DNA from: Thermoplasmatota archaeon
Lineage (GTDB): Bacteria; Pseudomonadota; Gammaproteobacteria; Burkholderiales; Thiobacillaceae
Reading direction: 5' to 3'
DNA length: 20,216 bases
Assembly: GCA_023475455.1 (NCBI GenBank)
Contig: JAMCVR010000064.1
Span: 14,736 to 34,951 of the forward strand
The position numbers and the translations under genes are program-made. Position 1 is the first letter of the stretch. Each line of letters begins with the position of its first letter. The notes under the pieces were generated by a model, which was not told where the DNA came from, searched no databases, and was given only the letters and a program-made list of their open reading frames with translations. Shown here piece by piece: positions 1 to 6,775 of this stretch.

Positions 1-108
1 GGTGAGGCCGGGCGCCAGTTCCCGCGCCAGTTGCGCGCCGAATGCCAGCGTCGCCGCCTCGTCGGCCAGATGGCGATGGCAGCGCACGGTATCATCCTTG
101 CTATGCAT
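1..108 (-). CDS. tsaE: tRNA threonylcarbamoyladenosine biosynthesis ATPase TsaE, N-terminal part
   Basis: Partial gene running off the left edge; only about 36 N-terminal codons are inside. Reading the minus strand from the ATG at 108-106 gives a hydrophilic start followed by LADEAATLAFGAQLAREL and APGLT. This resembles the first helix of TsaE, just before its P-loop, which would lie outside the window. TsaE is the ATPase of the TsaBDE complex that makes t6A37 in ANN-decoding tRNAs. The divergent tsaE/queG pair is a familiar arrangement in proteobacteria and supports the call. The Walker A motif is not visible, so identity rests on this short N-terminus and on context. The start codon abuts that of queG. 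Confidence 0.6.
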   Translation of the reverse strand, partial: MHSKDDTVRCHRHLADEAATLAFGAQLARELAPGLT

Positions 109-1164
109 GAAACAGATTTAGCGCGGCTGGCGCAGCAAATCAAGCATTGGGGGCGCGAGCTCGGCTTTGCCGCGGTGGGCATTGCCGACGGCGAACTGGG
201 CGCCGCCGAAGCGGGCTTGCTGGAATGGCTGGATCGGGGCTTTCATGGCGAGATGGATTATATGGCGGCGCACGGCACCAAGCGCAGCCGTCCCGCCGAA
301 CTGGTACCCGGAACGGTCCGCATCATCAGCGCGCGGCTGGACTATTTTCCACCTGCTTCCGCCGACCCGCACGCGGTGCTGAATGATGCCGACGCTGCCT
401 ACGTTTCCCGCTACGCGCTGGGGCGCGATTACCACAAGGTGCTGCGCAACCGCCTGCAAGGCCTGGCCGAAAAAATCGGCGCGGCAGTCGGCGAACACCA
501 TTTCCGCGTCTTCACCGACAGCGCGCCGGTGCTGGAAGTCGAACTCGCCGCGAAATCCGGGCTCGGCTGGCGCGGCAAGCACACCCTCTTGCTGAACCGG
601 CAGCACGGCTCGTGGTTCTTCCTCGGCGAGATCTACACCGATCTTCCCTTGCCGGTGGACGCCCCCGAAGCCGGCCACTGCGGCACCTGCCAGGACTGCC
701 TCGACGTCTGCCCGACGCAAGCCATCGTCGCGCCCTACACGCTCGACGCGCGGCGCTGCATTTCCTATCTCACCATCGAACTCAAGGGCAGCATTCCGCC
801 CGAGCTGCGCCCGCTCATCGGCAACCGCATCTACGGCTGCGACGACTGCCAGCTGGCGTGCCCGTGGAACCGCTTTGCGCAAACCGCCGCGCTGCCGGAT
901 TTTGCGGTGCGGAACGGACTCGACAGCGCGCGGCTGGTGGAGCTGTTCGCCTGGAGCGAGACCGATTTCAACGAACGGCTGGCGGGCTCGGCGATCCGCC
1001 GCATCGGCCACGTGCGCTGGCTGCGCAATATCGCGGTCGCGCTCGGCAACGCGCCGCCCTTGCCTGAAATTCAAGTGGCACTCAATGCGCGCCTGGATCA
1101 TCCGTCCGAACTGGTGCGCGAGCACGTGGCGTGGGCGCTGGCACGTCAAAAAATGCCAATTTGA
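103..1164 (+). CDS. queG: Epoxyqueuosine reductase QueG
   Basis: Cobalamin- and Fe-S-dependent reductase that converts epoxyqueuosine to queuosine at the wobble base of GUN tRNAs, the last step of queuosine synthesis; cytosolic. The 353-residue product has the N-terminal cobalamin-binding catalytic region, with VFTDSAPVLEVELAAKSGLG near residues 143-162 including the conserved Asp. Two ferredoxin-type 4Fe-4S sites follow: C193-x2-C196-x2-C199-x3-C203, then C219 and C246-x2-C249-x3-C253. A HEAT-like tail (LVREHVAWAL) closes the protein. I chose the ATG at 103 because MHETDLARLAQQIKHWG aligns with known QueG N-termini. Earlier in-frame ATGs at 31 and 73 would run deep into tsaE. The gene appears intact and full length. 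QueG often follows tRNA-modification genes, which fits tsaE as its divergent neighbour. Confidence 0.95.
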   Translation: MHETDLARLAQQIKHWGRELGFAAVGIADGELGAAEAGLLEWLDRGFHGEMDYMAAHGTKRSRPAELVPGTVRIISARLDYFPPASADPHAVLNDADAAYVSRYALGRDYHKVLRNRLQGLAEKIGAAVGEHHFRVFTDSAPVLEVELAAKSGLGWRGKHTLLLNRQHGSWFFLGEIYTDLPLPVDAPEAGHCGTCQDCLDVCPTQAIVAPYTLDARRCISYLTIELKGSIPPELRPLIGNRIYGCDDCQLACPWNRFAQTAALPDFAVRNGLDSARLVELFAWSETDFNERLAGSAIRRIGHVRWLRNIAVALGNAPPLPEIQVALNARLDHPSELVREHVAWALARQKMPI

Positions 1165-1211
1165 GGAAGCGCTGGCTGATTTGCATAGCCCATCGTTGCG
1201 AGCATCCGGCC

Positions 1212-1317
1212 CGCGTGGGCTCCGCCCACCCTTGCGCACCCTCGCATCGACCGACGCGTGGGCTCCGCCCACCCTACGCACCCTCGCACTGGCCGTAGGG
1301 TGGGCGGAGCCCACGCG
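1212..1317. repeat. REP-like inverted repeat between queG and the CDF transporter
   Basis: A 21-bp sequence (cgcgtgggctccgcccaccc plus t) occurs directly repeated at 1212-1232 and 1255-1275, 43 bp apart. It appears once inverted at 1294-1317. The arms 1255-1278 and 1294-1317 are perfectly complementary over 24 bp with a 15-nt loop, giving a very stable GC-rich hairpin. Elements of this GTAGGGTGGGC type are dispersed non-coding repeats in many proteobacteria. The site lies between the convergent 3' ends of queG and the transporter gene, so it could also stop transcription from both sides, although there is no T-run. The rest of 1165-1370 holds nothing else recognisable. Confidence 0.8.
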
Positions 1318-1370
1318 GTACAGGGATCTGATTGCCACGCCTGCTCCTCTATGACCCCTATTCAGCGTCC

Positions 1371-1985
1371 TCAGGCCGCCCGCAGTTCCTCCCGCGCGTG
1401 GCGGATCACCGACGCGCCCGAGGTCAGCGCCAGCCCGGCCAGCACCAGCGCCACCGCGATGTCCGGCCAGCCGTGCGCAGTCGCCCACACCCCTGCCGCC
1501 GCACCCATCACCGCCAGGTTGCCAAGCGCGTCGTTGCGCGAGCACAGCCACACCGAGCGTGCCTGCGCGTCGCCCTGGCGATGCGCATACAGCAGCGCCG
1601 CCACGCCGACGTTGACCGCCAGCGCCAACAGGCTCACCCAGCCCATGATGAAGGGTTCCGGCACGATGCCGGCCGACCACTGCCAGGCCGACTTGCCGAG
1701 CACGAACACGCCGTAGCCCACCATCAGCCAGCCCTTCCACAGCGCGGTGCGCGAGCGCCACACCGGCGCCAGCCCGAGCACGAACAGGGCGACGCCGTAG
1801 TTGCCGGCGTCGCCGAGGAAATCGACCGCGTCGGCCAGCAATGACACCGACTGCGCGCTGAAGCTGGCAATGAGTTCGACGCCGAACATCAGCGCGTTGA
1901 GCACCAGCGCAATCCACAGCGCGCGCCGGTAGCCCGGATCGGGCGGCGCCGCGTCGCACACCGAATCGCAACCGCAGCCGCTCAT
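1371..1985 (-). CDS. CDF-family cation transporter
   Basis: Predicted inner-membrane divalent cation/proton antiporter of the cation diffusion facilitator type, 204 residues with about five to six hydrophobic segments. The motif SLLADAVDFLGDAGNYGV at residues 48-65 carries the Asp residues (D55 and D59) expected of the TM2 metal site. SRNDALGNLAV at 149-159 is the matching TM5 motif. A short Cys-rich N-terminus (SGCGCDSVC) could bind metal. The long cytoplasmic C-terminal domain of classical CzcD/YiiP proteins is absent, so this belongs to the short CDF-like subgroup. I start at the ATG at 1985; an upstream in-frame ATG at 2051 would add 22 non-conserved residues. The substrate (Zn, Co or other) cannot be told from sequence. 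Divergent from murI. Confidence 0.8.
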   Translation of the reverse strand: MSGCGCDSVCDAAPPDPGYRRALWIALVLNALMFGVELIASFSAQSVSLLADAVDFLGDAGNYGVALFVLGLAPVWRSRTALWKGWLMVGYGVFVLGKSAWQWSAGIVPEPFIMGWVSLLALAVNVGVAALLYAHRQGDAQARSVWLCSRNDALGNLAVMGAAAGVWATAHGWPDIAVALVLAGLALTSGASVIRHAREELRAA

Positions 1986-2070
1986 GATGGATGCCGCCGC
2001 CTGCGGCCCTGAAGGTAAAATGCCGTCTTTCTCATTCCGCCATCCTGCCACTCATGTCCACGAATGCACA

Positions 2071-2109
2071 CTTCTCCTCTCCCCAACCCTCTCCCAGAGG
2101 GAGAGGGGG
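2071..2109. repeat. CT/GA-rich inverted repeat overlapping the murI ribosome binding site
   Basis: The arms ccctctccc (2087-2095) and gggagaggg (2099-2107) form a perfect 9-bp stem with a 3-nt loop, preceded by a second ctctcccc tract at 2078-2084. This CTCTCCC...GGGAGAGGG sequence is a common dispersed intergenic repeat in proteobacteria; when translated it gives the familiar spurious peptides SPTLSQRERG and PLPNPLPEGEG. Its purine-rich right arm ends 5 nt before the murI ATG at 2113, so it supplies the only plausible Shine-Dalgarno sequence for murI. Confidence 0.75.
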
Positions 2110-2112
2110 CAA

Positions 2113-2907
2113 ATGCTAAGCCCAAACCAGCCGATTGGCGTATTCGATTCCGGCATCGGCGGGCTCACCGTGGTGCGTGCGCTGATGGAGCGCCTGCCCT
2201 ACGAGAACATCGCCTATTTCGGCGACACCGCGCGCGTGCCCTACGGCGTGAAATCGGTCGAGACCATCGCCCACTTCACCACCCAGATCGCGCAGTTCCT
2301 GCTGGAAAAGGACGTCAAGCTCTTGGTCATCGCCTGCAACACCATGGCGGCGGTGGCCTCACAAATCGTCAAGGATCTGTCGCCGGTTCCGGTGCTCGAC
2401 GTGATCGACGCCGGCGCGGCGTCGGCGCGCGGCGGCAGGAAAATCGGCGTCATCGGCACCCCCACCACCATCAACAGCAACGCCTACGCGCGCGCCATCC
2501 ACGACTATGCGCCCGACTCGCGCATCCATTCGCAGGCCTGCGCGCTGTTCGTTCCGCTGGTGGAAGAAGGCTGGCTCGACCACGAAGTGACGCGATTGAC
2601 GGCGCAGGAGTACCTGAAGCCGCTCATGGCCGAGCACATCGACACCCTGGTGCTCGGCTGCACCCATTACCCGCTGCTGAAGCCGCTGCTGCGCCAGGTC
2701 GTCGGCGACGCGGTCGCGCTGGTCGATTCCGCCGAAGCCATGGCCGAGCAGGTCGCCGCGGTCCTGGCCGAAAAAAGACTGGCCAACCCCGGCCCGGCCC
2801 GGCCGTGCTACGACTTCTATGTCACCGACGTGCCGCTGCGCTTCCAGACCATCGGCGAGCGTTTTCTCGGGCGCACGCTCAACAACGTGCACGTGGTGAA
2901 GTGGTAA
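2113..2907 (+). CDS. murI: Glutamate racemase
   Basis: Cytosolic cofactor-independent racemase that makes D-glutamate for peptidoglycan. The 264-residue product is the usual length. It has the N-terminal substrate loop IGVFDSGIGGLTVVRAL (8-24), YFGDTARVPYG (35-45), the first catalytic cysteine in ACNT (C75) and the second in LGCTHYPLL (C183), so both acid/base thiols are present. The ATG at 2113 gives the short leader MLSPNQ before the conserved PIGVFDSG core. In-frame ATGs further upstream would add a repeat-derived peptide and are rejected. The gene lies 16 bp upstream of the arfB-type gene on the same strand and is likely co-transcribed with it. The ribosome binding site falls in the right arm of a hairpin-forming repeat. 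Confidence 0.96.
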   Translation: MLSPNQPIGVFDSGIGGLTVVRALMERLPYENIAYFGDTARVPYGVKSVETIAHFTTQIAQFLLEKDVKLLVIACNTMAAVASQIVKDLSPVPVLDVIDAGAASARGGRKIGVIGTPTTINSNAYARAIHDYAPDSRIHSQACALFVPLVEEGWLDHEVTRLTAQEYLKPLMAEHIDTLVLGCTHYPLLKPLLRQVVGDAVALVDSAEAMAEQVAAVLAEKRLANPGPARPCYDFYVTDVPLRFQTIGERFLGRTLNNVHVVKW

Positions 2908-2923
2908 TCACAAAGCCAAACGC

Positions 2924-3346
2924 ATGATCCGGGTCGACGCCCGAATCGAGCTCGACGAGCGCGAAATCCACGAAGATTTCGTGCGCGCCTCGGGCCCCGG
3001 CGGGCAAAACGTCAACAAGGTGTCCACCGCGGTGCAACTGCGCTTCGACGTTGCCCGTTCCCCCTCGCTGCCCGACCCGGTGCGCGCCCGCCTCGTCGCC
3101 CTGGCGGGCCGCCGCCTCACCCAGGAGGGCGTGCTGATCCCTCAGCCGGACGTTATCGCAGCCAGCGGCGCAACCGCGACGATGCGCTGGAACGACTGCC
3201 TGAGCTGATTCGTGAAGCCTGCGAAGTCGAGACGCCGCGCCGCCCCACCCGCCCCACGCCGGCATCCAGGAAACGTCGTCTGGACAGCAAGCAGGCGAGG
3301 CGAAACCAAGAAACTGCGGGGAGTGAAACCAGGGACGGACAGCTGA
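2924..3346 (+). pseudogene. arfB: ArfB-type peptidyl-tRNA hydrolase with two compensating frameshifts
   Basis: ArfB (YaeJ) is a class-I release-factor-like hydrolase that rescues stalled ribosomes. The N-terminal catalytic domain is clear, with the GGQ motif in SGPGGQNVNKVSTAVQLRFD (G26-G27-Q28). As written, translation stops at 3208 after 94 residues, against about 135-140 for the family. The missing part is present: from 3151 another frame reads RYRSQRRNRDDALERL, continuing to PRRPTRPTPASRKRRLDSKQ. From about 3299 the original frame resumes as GETKKLRGVKPGTDS and stops at 3344-3346, a good match to the basic ArfB tail that enters the mRNA channel. One nucleotide therefore seems missing near 3137-3151 and one extra near 3291-3299. 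Either two sequencing errors or a true double mutation would explain this; errors seem likelier because the whole length is conserved. Confidence 0.85.
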
Positions 3347-3426
3347 GGCTAGCATTCTTCAGCTATCCGCCGAGTTCCCGGTCGTTATGTCAAGTCAAAA
3401 TTGGTTGGCAGCTTCCTCTCCGCACC

Positions 3427-3954
3427 TTAGGACTTCTGCCCTGCGTCGCTTTTGATGACCGTATTTTCGAACTCCTCCCAGGAGCCTTCCCGTATGTCAT
3501 ACGCCCCTTTTTTCCTGAGGGCGTCCAGACCTTCGCGGATATATTCGTCATGCTTGTCATCAGGAATTTCCATTTCCCTGGCGCCCGCCTCCGCGGCCCG
3601 GCCCTTTCCCTGGATGGGGAAACGCCAGAATATCCGGTCCAGTTCCTCTTTGCATGCGCGCTGCACGTGTATCCGCAGGGAAGGCTCCTGGGAGGAGTTC
3701 GAGCGGAAACGCTTCATCGGTTCCGATTCGATGAAGGCAATGAAGCCCTTGCCCCCCGGGCCGGGGACGCAGTCCACGCGCACCTCGATGCCGTCAGCCC
3801 GGAAATAGTCGACGATCACCGCGGAAACCGCCTTGATGCTGTGCTCCAGACGTCGCGCACGGTGCTTGAGTACCAGCACATAGGCAAGTATGGCGACAAC
3901 ATTGGCGGCGACTATGTAAAGCAGCGTCAGGTCGAAGCTTAAGGTTACGGTCAT
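3427..3954 (-). CDS. Unknown membrane-anchored protein with an internal inverted repeat
   Basis: I do not recognise this 175-residue protein. It starts MTVTLSFDLTLLYIVAANVV, with one hydrophobic segment (about residues 8-29), then a basic stretch KHRARRLEHS and a soluble, charged domain. Motifs that look conserved include IAFIESEPMKRFR, ELDRIFWRFPIQ and REGSWEEFENTV. A likely topology is an N-terminal inner-membrane anchor with a cytoplasmic domain (positive-inside rule). The start at 3954 has a purine-rich GGGGAG about 8 nt upstream. The coding sequence contains two 25-bp arms of a perfect inverted repeat, so the same DNA encodes SNSSQEPS in one place and EGSWEEFE in the other. It is convergent with arfB. 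The 246 bp between it and trpS show no gene or clear terminator. Confidence 0.7.
   Translation of the reverse strand: MTVTLSFDLTLLYIVAANVVAILAYVLVLKHRARRLEHSIKAVSAVIVDYFRADGIEVRVDCVPGPGGKGFIAFIESEPMKRFRSNSSQEPSLRIHVQRACKEELDRIFWRFPIQGKGRAAEAGAREMEIPDDKHDEYIREGLDALRKKGAYDIREGSWEEFENTVIKSDAGQKS
3467..3702. repeat. Perfect 25-bp inverted repeat flanking a 186-bp coding segment
   Basis: Positions 3467-3491 and 3678-3702 are exact reverse complements over 25 bp, for example aactcctcccaggagccttc at 3470-3489. They are separated by 186 bp, exactly 62 codons, and both lie in the coding region of the unknown membrane-anchored gene. Inverting the interval would put the opposite strand in the same reading frame. 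That strand has no stop codon across the interval, so the gene would stay open in both orientations. No recombinase gene is nearby. A template-switch duplication or a chimeric sequence could also have produced the arms. Confidence 0.9.
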
Positions 3955-4200
3955 TATCAGGACTCCCCTCGGAGAACGACGGATTCAGGGTCGGGTGGAA
4001 TATTGCCAGAAATGCCGGAAAGAAAAGCGCATTGCGTCGGATGTGCGTCTTTACACAAGCAGGCCGTCCGGTTATCACTGCCCCGGTTTTGACTTTATCC
4101 CCTTTCAGCCACGCCGAAAAATTGAGTCTGCCGGGAGGATCAGCGGCAAAGGTGAACGTAACTTGCCGTCGGGCATCCCCCCGGCCAACGGACTTTGGCG

Positions 4201-5403
4201 CTACCCGAACGTCAGCCCCATCGCCTCGCGCACGTCGCGCATGGTGTCGCGCGCCAGTTCCTGCGCCTTCTCGCAGCCGTCGGCCAGGATGTTGCGCACC
4301 TGGTCGGGGTTGTCCTCGTAATACGCCGCACGCTCGCGGATCGGCGCGAGCTCATTGAGCACGGCGTCGATCACCGGCTGCTTGCATTCGAGGCAGCCGA
4401 TGCCGGCGCTGGTGCAGCCGGCGGTGACCCACTGGCGCGCGCCGTCGTCGGAATACACCAGGTGGAACTGCCACACCGGGCAATTGGCCGGGTTGCCGGG
4501 ATCGGTGCGGCGCACGCGCGCGGGATCGGTCGGCATGGTGCGGATTTTCTTGGCGACCGTGTCCGGGTCTTCGCGCAGGGCAATGGTGTTGTTGTAGGAC
4601 TTGGACATTTTCTGGCCGTCCAGCCCCGGCATCTTCGAGGCCTCGGTCAGCAGCGCCTCGGGCTCGGCGAGGATCATCCTGCCGGAGCCTTCGAGGTAGC
4701 CGAACAGGCGCTCGCGGTCGTTCAGCGACAGGTTCTGCGCGTCGTTCAGCAGCGCCTGGGCGGACTCCAGCGCCTCGTCGTCGCCCTTTTCCTGGTAGGC
4801 GGTGCGGCACTCCTCGTACAGCCGGGCCTTTTTCGCGCCGAGCTTTTTGACGGCGGCGCGCGCCTTGTCCTCGAAGCCGGGTTCGCGGCCGTACAGGTGG
4901 TTGAAGCGGCGGCAGATTTCGCGGGTGAATTCGATGTGCGGCACCTGGTCCTCGCCAACAGGAACTAAATTAGCGCGGTAAATCAGGATGTCGGCGGACT
5001 GTAGCAGCGGGTAGCCGAGGAAGCCATAGGTGGAAAGATCCTTCTCGCTCAACTTTTCCTGCTGGTCCTTGTAGGTGGGTACGCGTTCCAGCCAGCCGAG
5101 CGGCGTCATCATCGACAGCAGCAGATGCAGTTCGGCGTGCTCGATCACGCGCGACTGCACGAACAGCGTCGCCTGCGCCGGATCGACGCCGGCGGCGAGC
5201 CAGTCGATCGTCATGTCGCGCACATTCTCGTCGATCACCTGCGGCGTGTCGTAGTGCGTGGTCAGCGCGTGCCAGTCGGCGACGAAGAACAGGCACTGGT
5301 ATTCGTTCTGCAGGCGCAGCCAGTTTTTGAGCACGCCGTGGTAGTGGCCTAGGTGCAAACGCCCGGTGGGACGCATGCCGGAAAGAACGCGGTCGGAATA
5401 CAT
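4201..5403 (-). CDS. trpS: Tryptophanyl-tRNA synthetase
   Basis: Class Ic aminoacyl-tRNA synthetase that charges tRNA-Trp in the cytosol. The 400-residue product begins MYSDRVLSGMRPTGRLHLGH, containing the HIGH-like signature (GRLHLGHYHG, 14-23). The class I KMSKS loop is exact at residues 265-269 in GQKMSKSYNN. It is longer than the roughly 334-residue E. coli enzyme. The extra length includes a Cys-containing segment just after KMSKS (CPVWQFHLVY, then TAGCTSAGIGCLECKQP), seen in a long TrpS subtype of many proteobacteria. The start at 5403 follows directly from the conserved N-terminus. The leader on the mRNA strand is C-rich (CCCCTAACCATG) with no visible Shine-Dalgarno. It follows the M50 protease gene by 36 bp in the same orientation. 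Confidence 0.95.
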   Translation of the reverse strand: MYSDRVLSGMRPTGRLHLGHYHGVLKNWLRLQNEYQCLFFVADWHALTTHYDTPQVIDENVRDMTIDWLAAGVDPAQATLFVQSRVIEHAELHLLLSMMTPLGWLERVPTYKDQQEKLSEKDLSTYGFLGYPLLQSADILIYRANLVPVGEDQVPHIEFTREICRRFNHLYGREPGFEDKARAAVKKLGAKKARLYEECRTAYQEKGDDEALESAQALLNDAQNLSLNDRERLFGYLEGSGRMILAEPEALLTEASKMPGLDGQKMSKSYNNTIALREDPDTVAKKIRTMPTDPARVRRTDPGNPANCPVWQFHLVYSDDGARQWVTAGCTSAGIGCLECKQPVIDAVLNELAPIRERAAYYEDNPDQVRNILADGCEKAQELARDTMRDVREAMGLTFG

Positions 5404-5405
5404 GG

Positions 5406-5439
5406 TTAGGGGCTAGGGACTAGGAATTGGGGGCTGGGG
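5406..5439. other. G-rich (mRNA C-rich) tract between the M50 protease gene and trpS
   Basis: The plus strand reads as a string of G runs with related spacers: ttaggggctagggactagga followed by attgggggctgggg. Imperfect copies of a GGGxCTA unit are visible. On the mRNA strand this is the complete 36-nt leader between the M50 stop and the trpS ATG. It offers no Shine-Dalgarno, only CCCC runs. The DNA template strand could form a G-quadruplex-like structure, although one inter-run loop is about 10 nt if the GG pair is skipped. Confidence 0.45.
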
Positions 5440-6144
5440 TCAGGACAGGACGACCTGGATGAGGCCGATCAGTTGCGCGGGGTCGAGGCCGGTGACGAGC
5501 GCGGTCAGGCCGATGAACAGGCTGATGAGCGGCCACAGAATGATACCGAGGATGCCGGTGAACAGGAGGCCGAGCAGGATGAACAGGCCGTAGGGCTCCA
5601 GCTTGGAAAACTGGATCGCCTGCCTCACCGGCAGCAGGCTCACCGCGATGCGGCCGCCGTCGAGCGGCGGCAGCGGAATGAGGTTCAGCGCCATCAGGAT
5701 GACGTTGATGAACACGCCCGCCGCGCCCATCAGCATCAGCGGCGCGCTGGCAAAACCATTGCCGAGCGCGTGGGCCAGCTGGATCATCAGCGCCCAGAAC
5801 ACCGCCATGACGAAGTTCATGCCGGGGCCGGCGGCGGCCACCCACAGCATGTCCTGCTTGGGGCGGCGCAGCTGGGCGAAGTTGACCGGCACCGGCTTCG
5901 CCCAGCCGAACAAGATCGCACCGCCGCCCAGCAGTTTGCTGGTCAGCAGGATCACCAGCGGCACGAGAATCGTGCCCACCGGATCGATGTGCCTGAGCGG
6001 GTTGAGCGTGATGCGGCCCTGCAAGGCCGCGGTCATGTCGCCGAAGTAGCGCGCGACATAGCCGTGCGCGGCCTCGTGCAGGGTGATGGCGAAAATCACC
6101 GGCAATGCGAACACGGCGATTTTCTGGATCAGGGTGAGTTCCAT
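5440..6144 (-). CDS. Site-2 protease-type M50 family metallopeptidase
   Basis: Polytopic inner-membrane zinc metallopeptidase of the compact S2P/SpoIVFB-like type, 234 residues with about six hydrophobic segments. The zinc-binding motif HEAAH is at residues 23-27, inside the first membrane segment. The second metal-ligand motif is LIPLPPLDGGR, with Asp162. There is no PDZ domain, unlike RseP. The substrate is unknown; relatives perform intramembrane cleavage, but many of this short class are uncharacterised. The ATG at 6144 lies 1 bp after the yciO stop codon, so the two are surely co-transcribed and probably coupled. The run rnm-yciO-M50-trpS is a conserved arrangement in related bacteria by my recollection. 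Confidence 0.9.
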   Translation of the reverse strand: MELTLIQKIAVFALPVIFAITLHEAAHGYVARYFGDMTAALQGRITLNPLRHIDPVGTILVPLVILLTSKLLGGGAILFGWAKPVPVNFAQLRRPKQDMLWVAAAGPGMNFVMAVFWALMIQLAHALGNGFASAPLMLMGAAGVFINVILMALNLIPLPPLDGGRIAVSLLPVRQAIQFSKLEPYGLFILLGLLFTGILGIILWPLISLFIGLTALVTGLDPAQLIGLIQVVLS

Positions 6145-6145
6145 A

Positions 6146-6769
6146 TTAGGACTCGAAATCGGCGGTGTCGCCCTTGCCGTAACGCAGCACGACGGGCGTA
6201 TCGGTGGTGAGATCGACCACCGTGGTCGGGGTGAGGCCGCAGGCGCCGCCGTCGATGACGAGATCGACCAGGTGCTCCAGCCGTTCGCGGATTTCCCACG
6301 GCTCGGTCAGCGGAACGTCCTCGCCGTACAGCAGCAACGTGGACGACAGGATGGGCTCGCCCAGTTCGTCCAGCAGCGCCTGCACGATGGGATGGCCGGG
6401 CACCCGAAGGCCGATGGTGTCGTGCTTCTTGTGCAGCAGCCGCTTCGGCACTTCGCGGGTGCCGCGCAGGATGAAGGTGTAGGCGCCCGGCGTGTGCGCC
6501 TTCAGAAAGCGGAACTGGGTGTTGTCCACCCGGGCGTAGCGGCCGAGCTCGGACAGGTCGCGGCAGACCAGCGTGAGGTCGTGCCCGGTGTCGAGTCCGC
6601 GCACCGACAGCAGGCGCATCGCCGCTTCCTTGTCGCCGATATGACAGCCGAGCGCGTAGCACGAGTCGGTGGGGTAGACGATCACGCCGCCGCGCTTGAG
6701 GATGTCGACCGCCTGCTGGATCAGCCGCGGCTGCGGGTTTTCGGCGTGGATATTGAAGAATTGCGCCAT
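6146..6769 (-). CDS. yciO: YciO/YrdC/Sua5-family protein
   Basis: The 207-residue product is a YrdC-fold protein of the YciO subgroup. It shows MAQFFNIHAENPQPRLIQQA at the start, GGVIVYPTDSCYALGC (27-42), HTPGAYTFIL, TIGLRVPGHPI and the C-terminal KPTT-like LTPTTVVDLT. The YrdC fold binds ATP, bicarbonate and threonine to make threonylcarbamoyl-AMP for t6A. YciO paralogues have lower or different activity, and their in vivo role is less settled than that of TsaC. It lies 6 bp downstream of rnm and 1 bp upstream of the M50 gene, in a tight operon; yciO and yciV (rnm) are also adjacent in E. coli. No residues look damaged. Confidence 0.9.
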   Translation of the reverse strand: MAQFFNIHAENPQPRLIQQAVDILKRGGVIVYPTDSCYALGCHIGDKEAAMRLLSVRGLDTGHDLTLVCRDLSELGRYARVDNTQFRFLKAHTPGAYTFILRGTREVPKRLLHKKHDTIGLRVPGHPIVQALLDELGEPILSSTLLLYGEDVPLTEPWEIRERLEHLVDLVIDGGACGLTPTTVVDLTTDTPVVLRYGKGDTADFES

Positions 6770-6775
6770 ACGGTC

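Noticed and set aside
118..1971. 617-codon open frame on the minus strand spanning queG and the CDF gene
   Set aside because: Antisense to conserved queG and in the wrong frame for the transporter; composition is Arg/Gly/Ala-rich as expected of a GC-rich shadow frame.
1984..2112. N-terminal extension of murI from 1984
   Set aside because: The added peptide is translated from the intergenic repeat (SPTLSQRERG) and overlaps the divergent transporter start; the 2113 ATG gives a normal glutamate racemase.
3341..3364. agctga/tcagct inverted repeat at the end of arfB as a terminator
   Set aside because: Only 6-bp arms with a 12-nt loop and no T-run; too weak to call.
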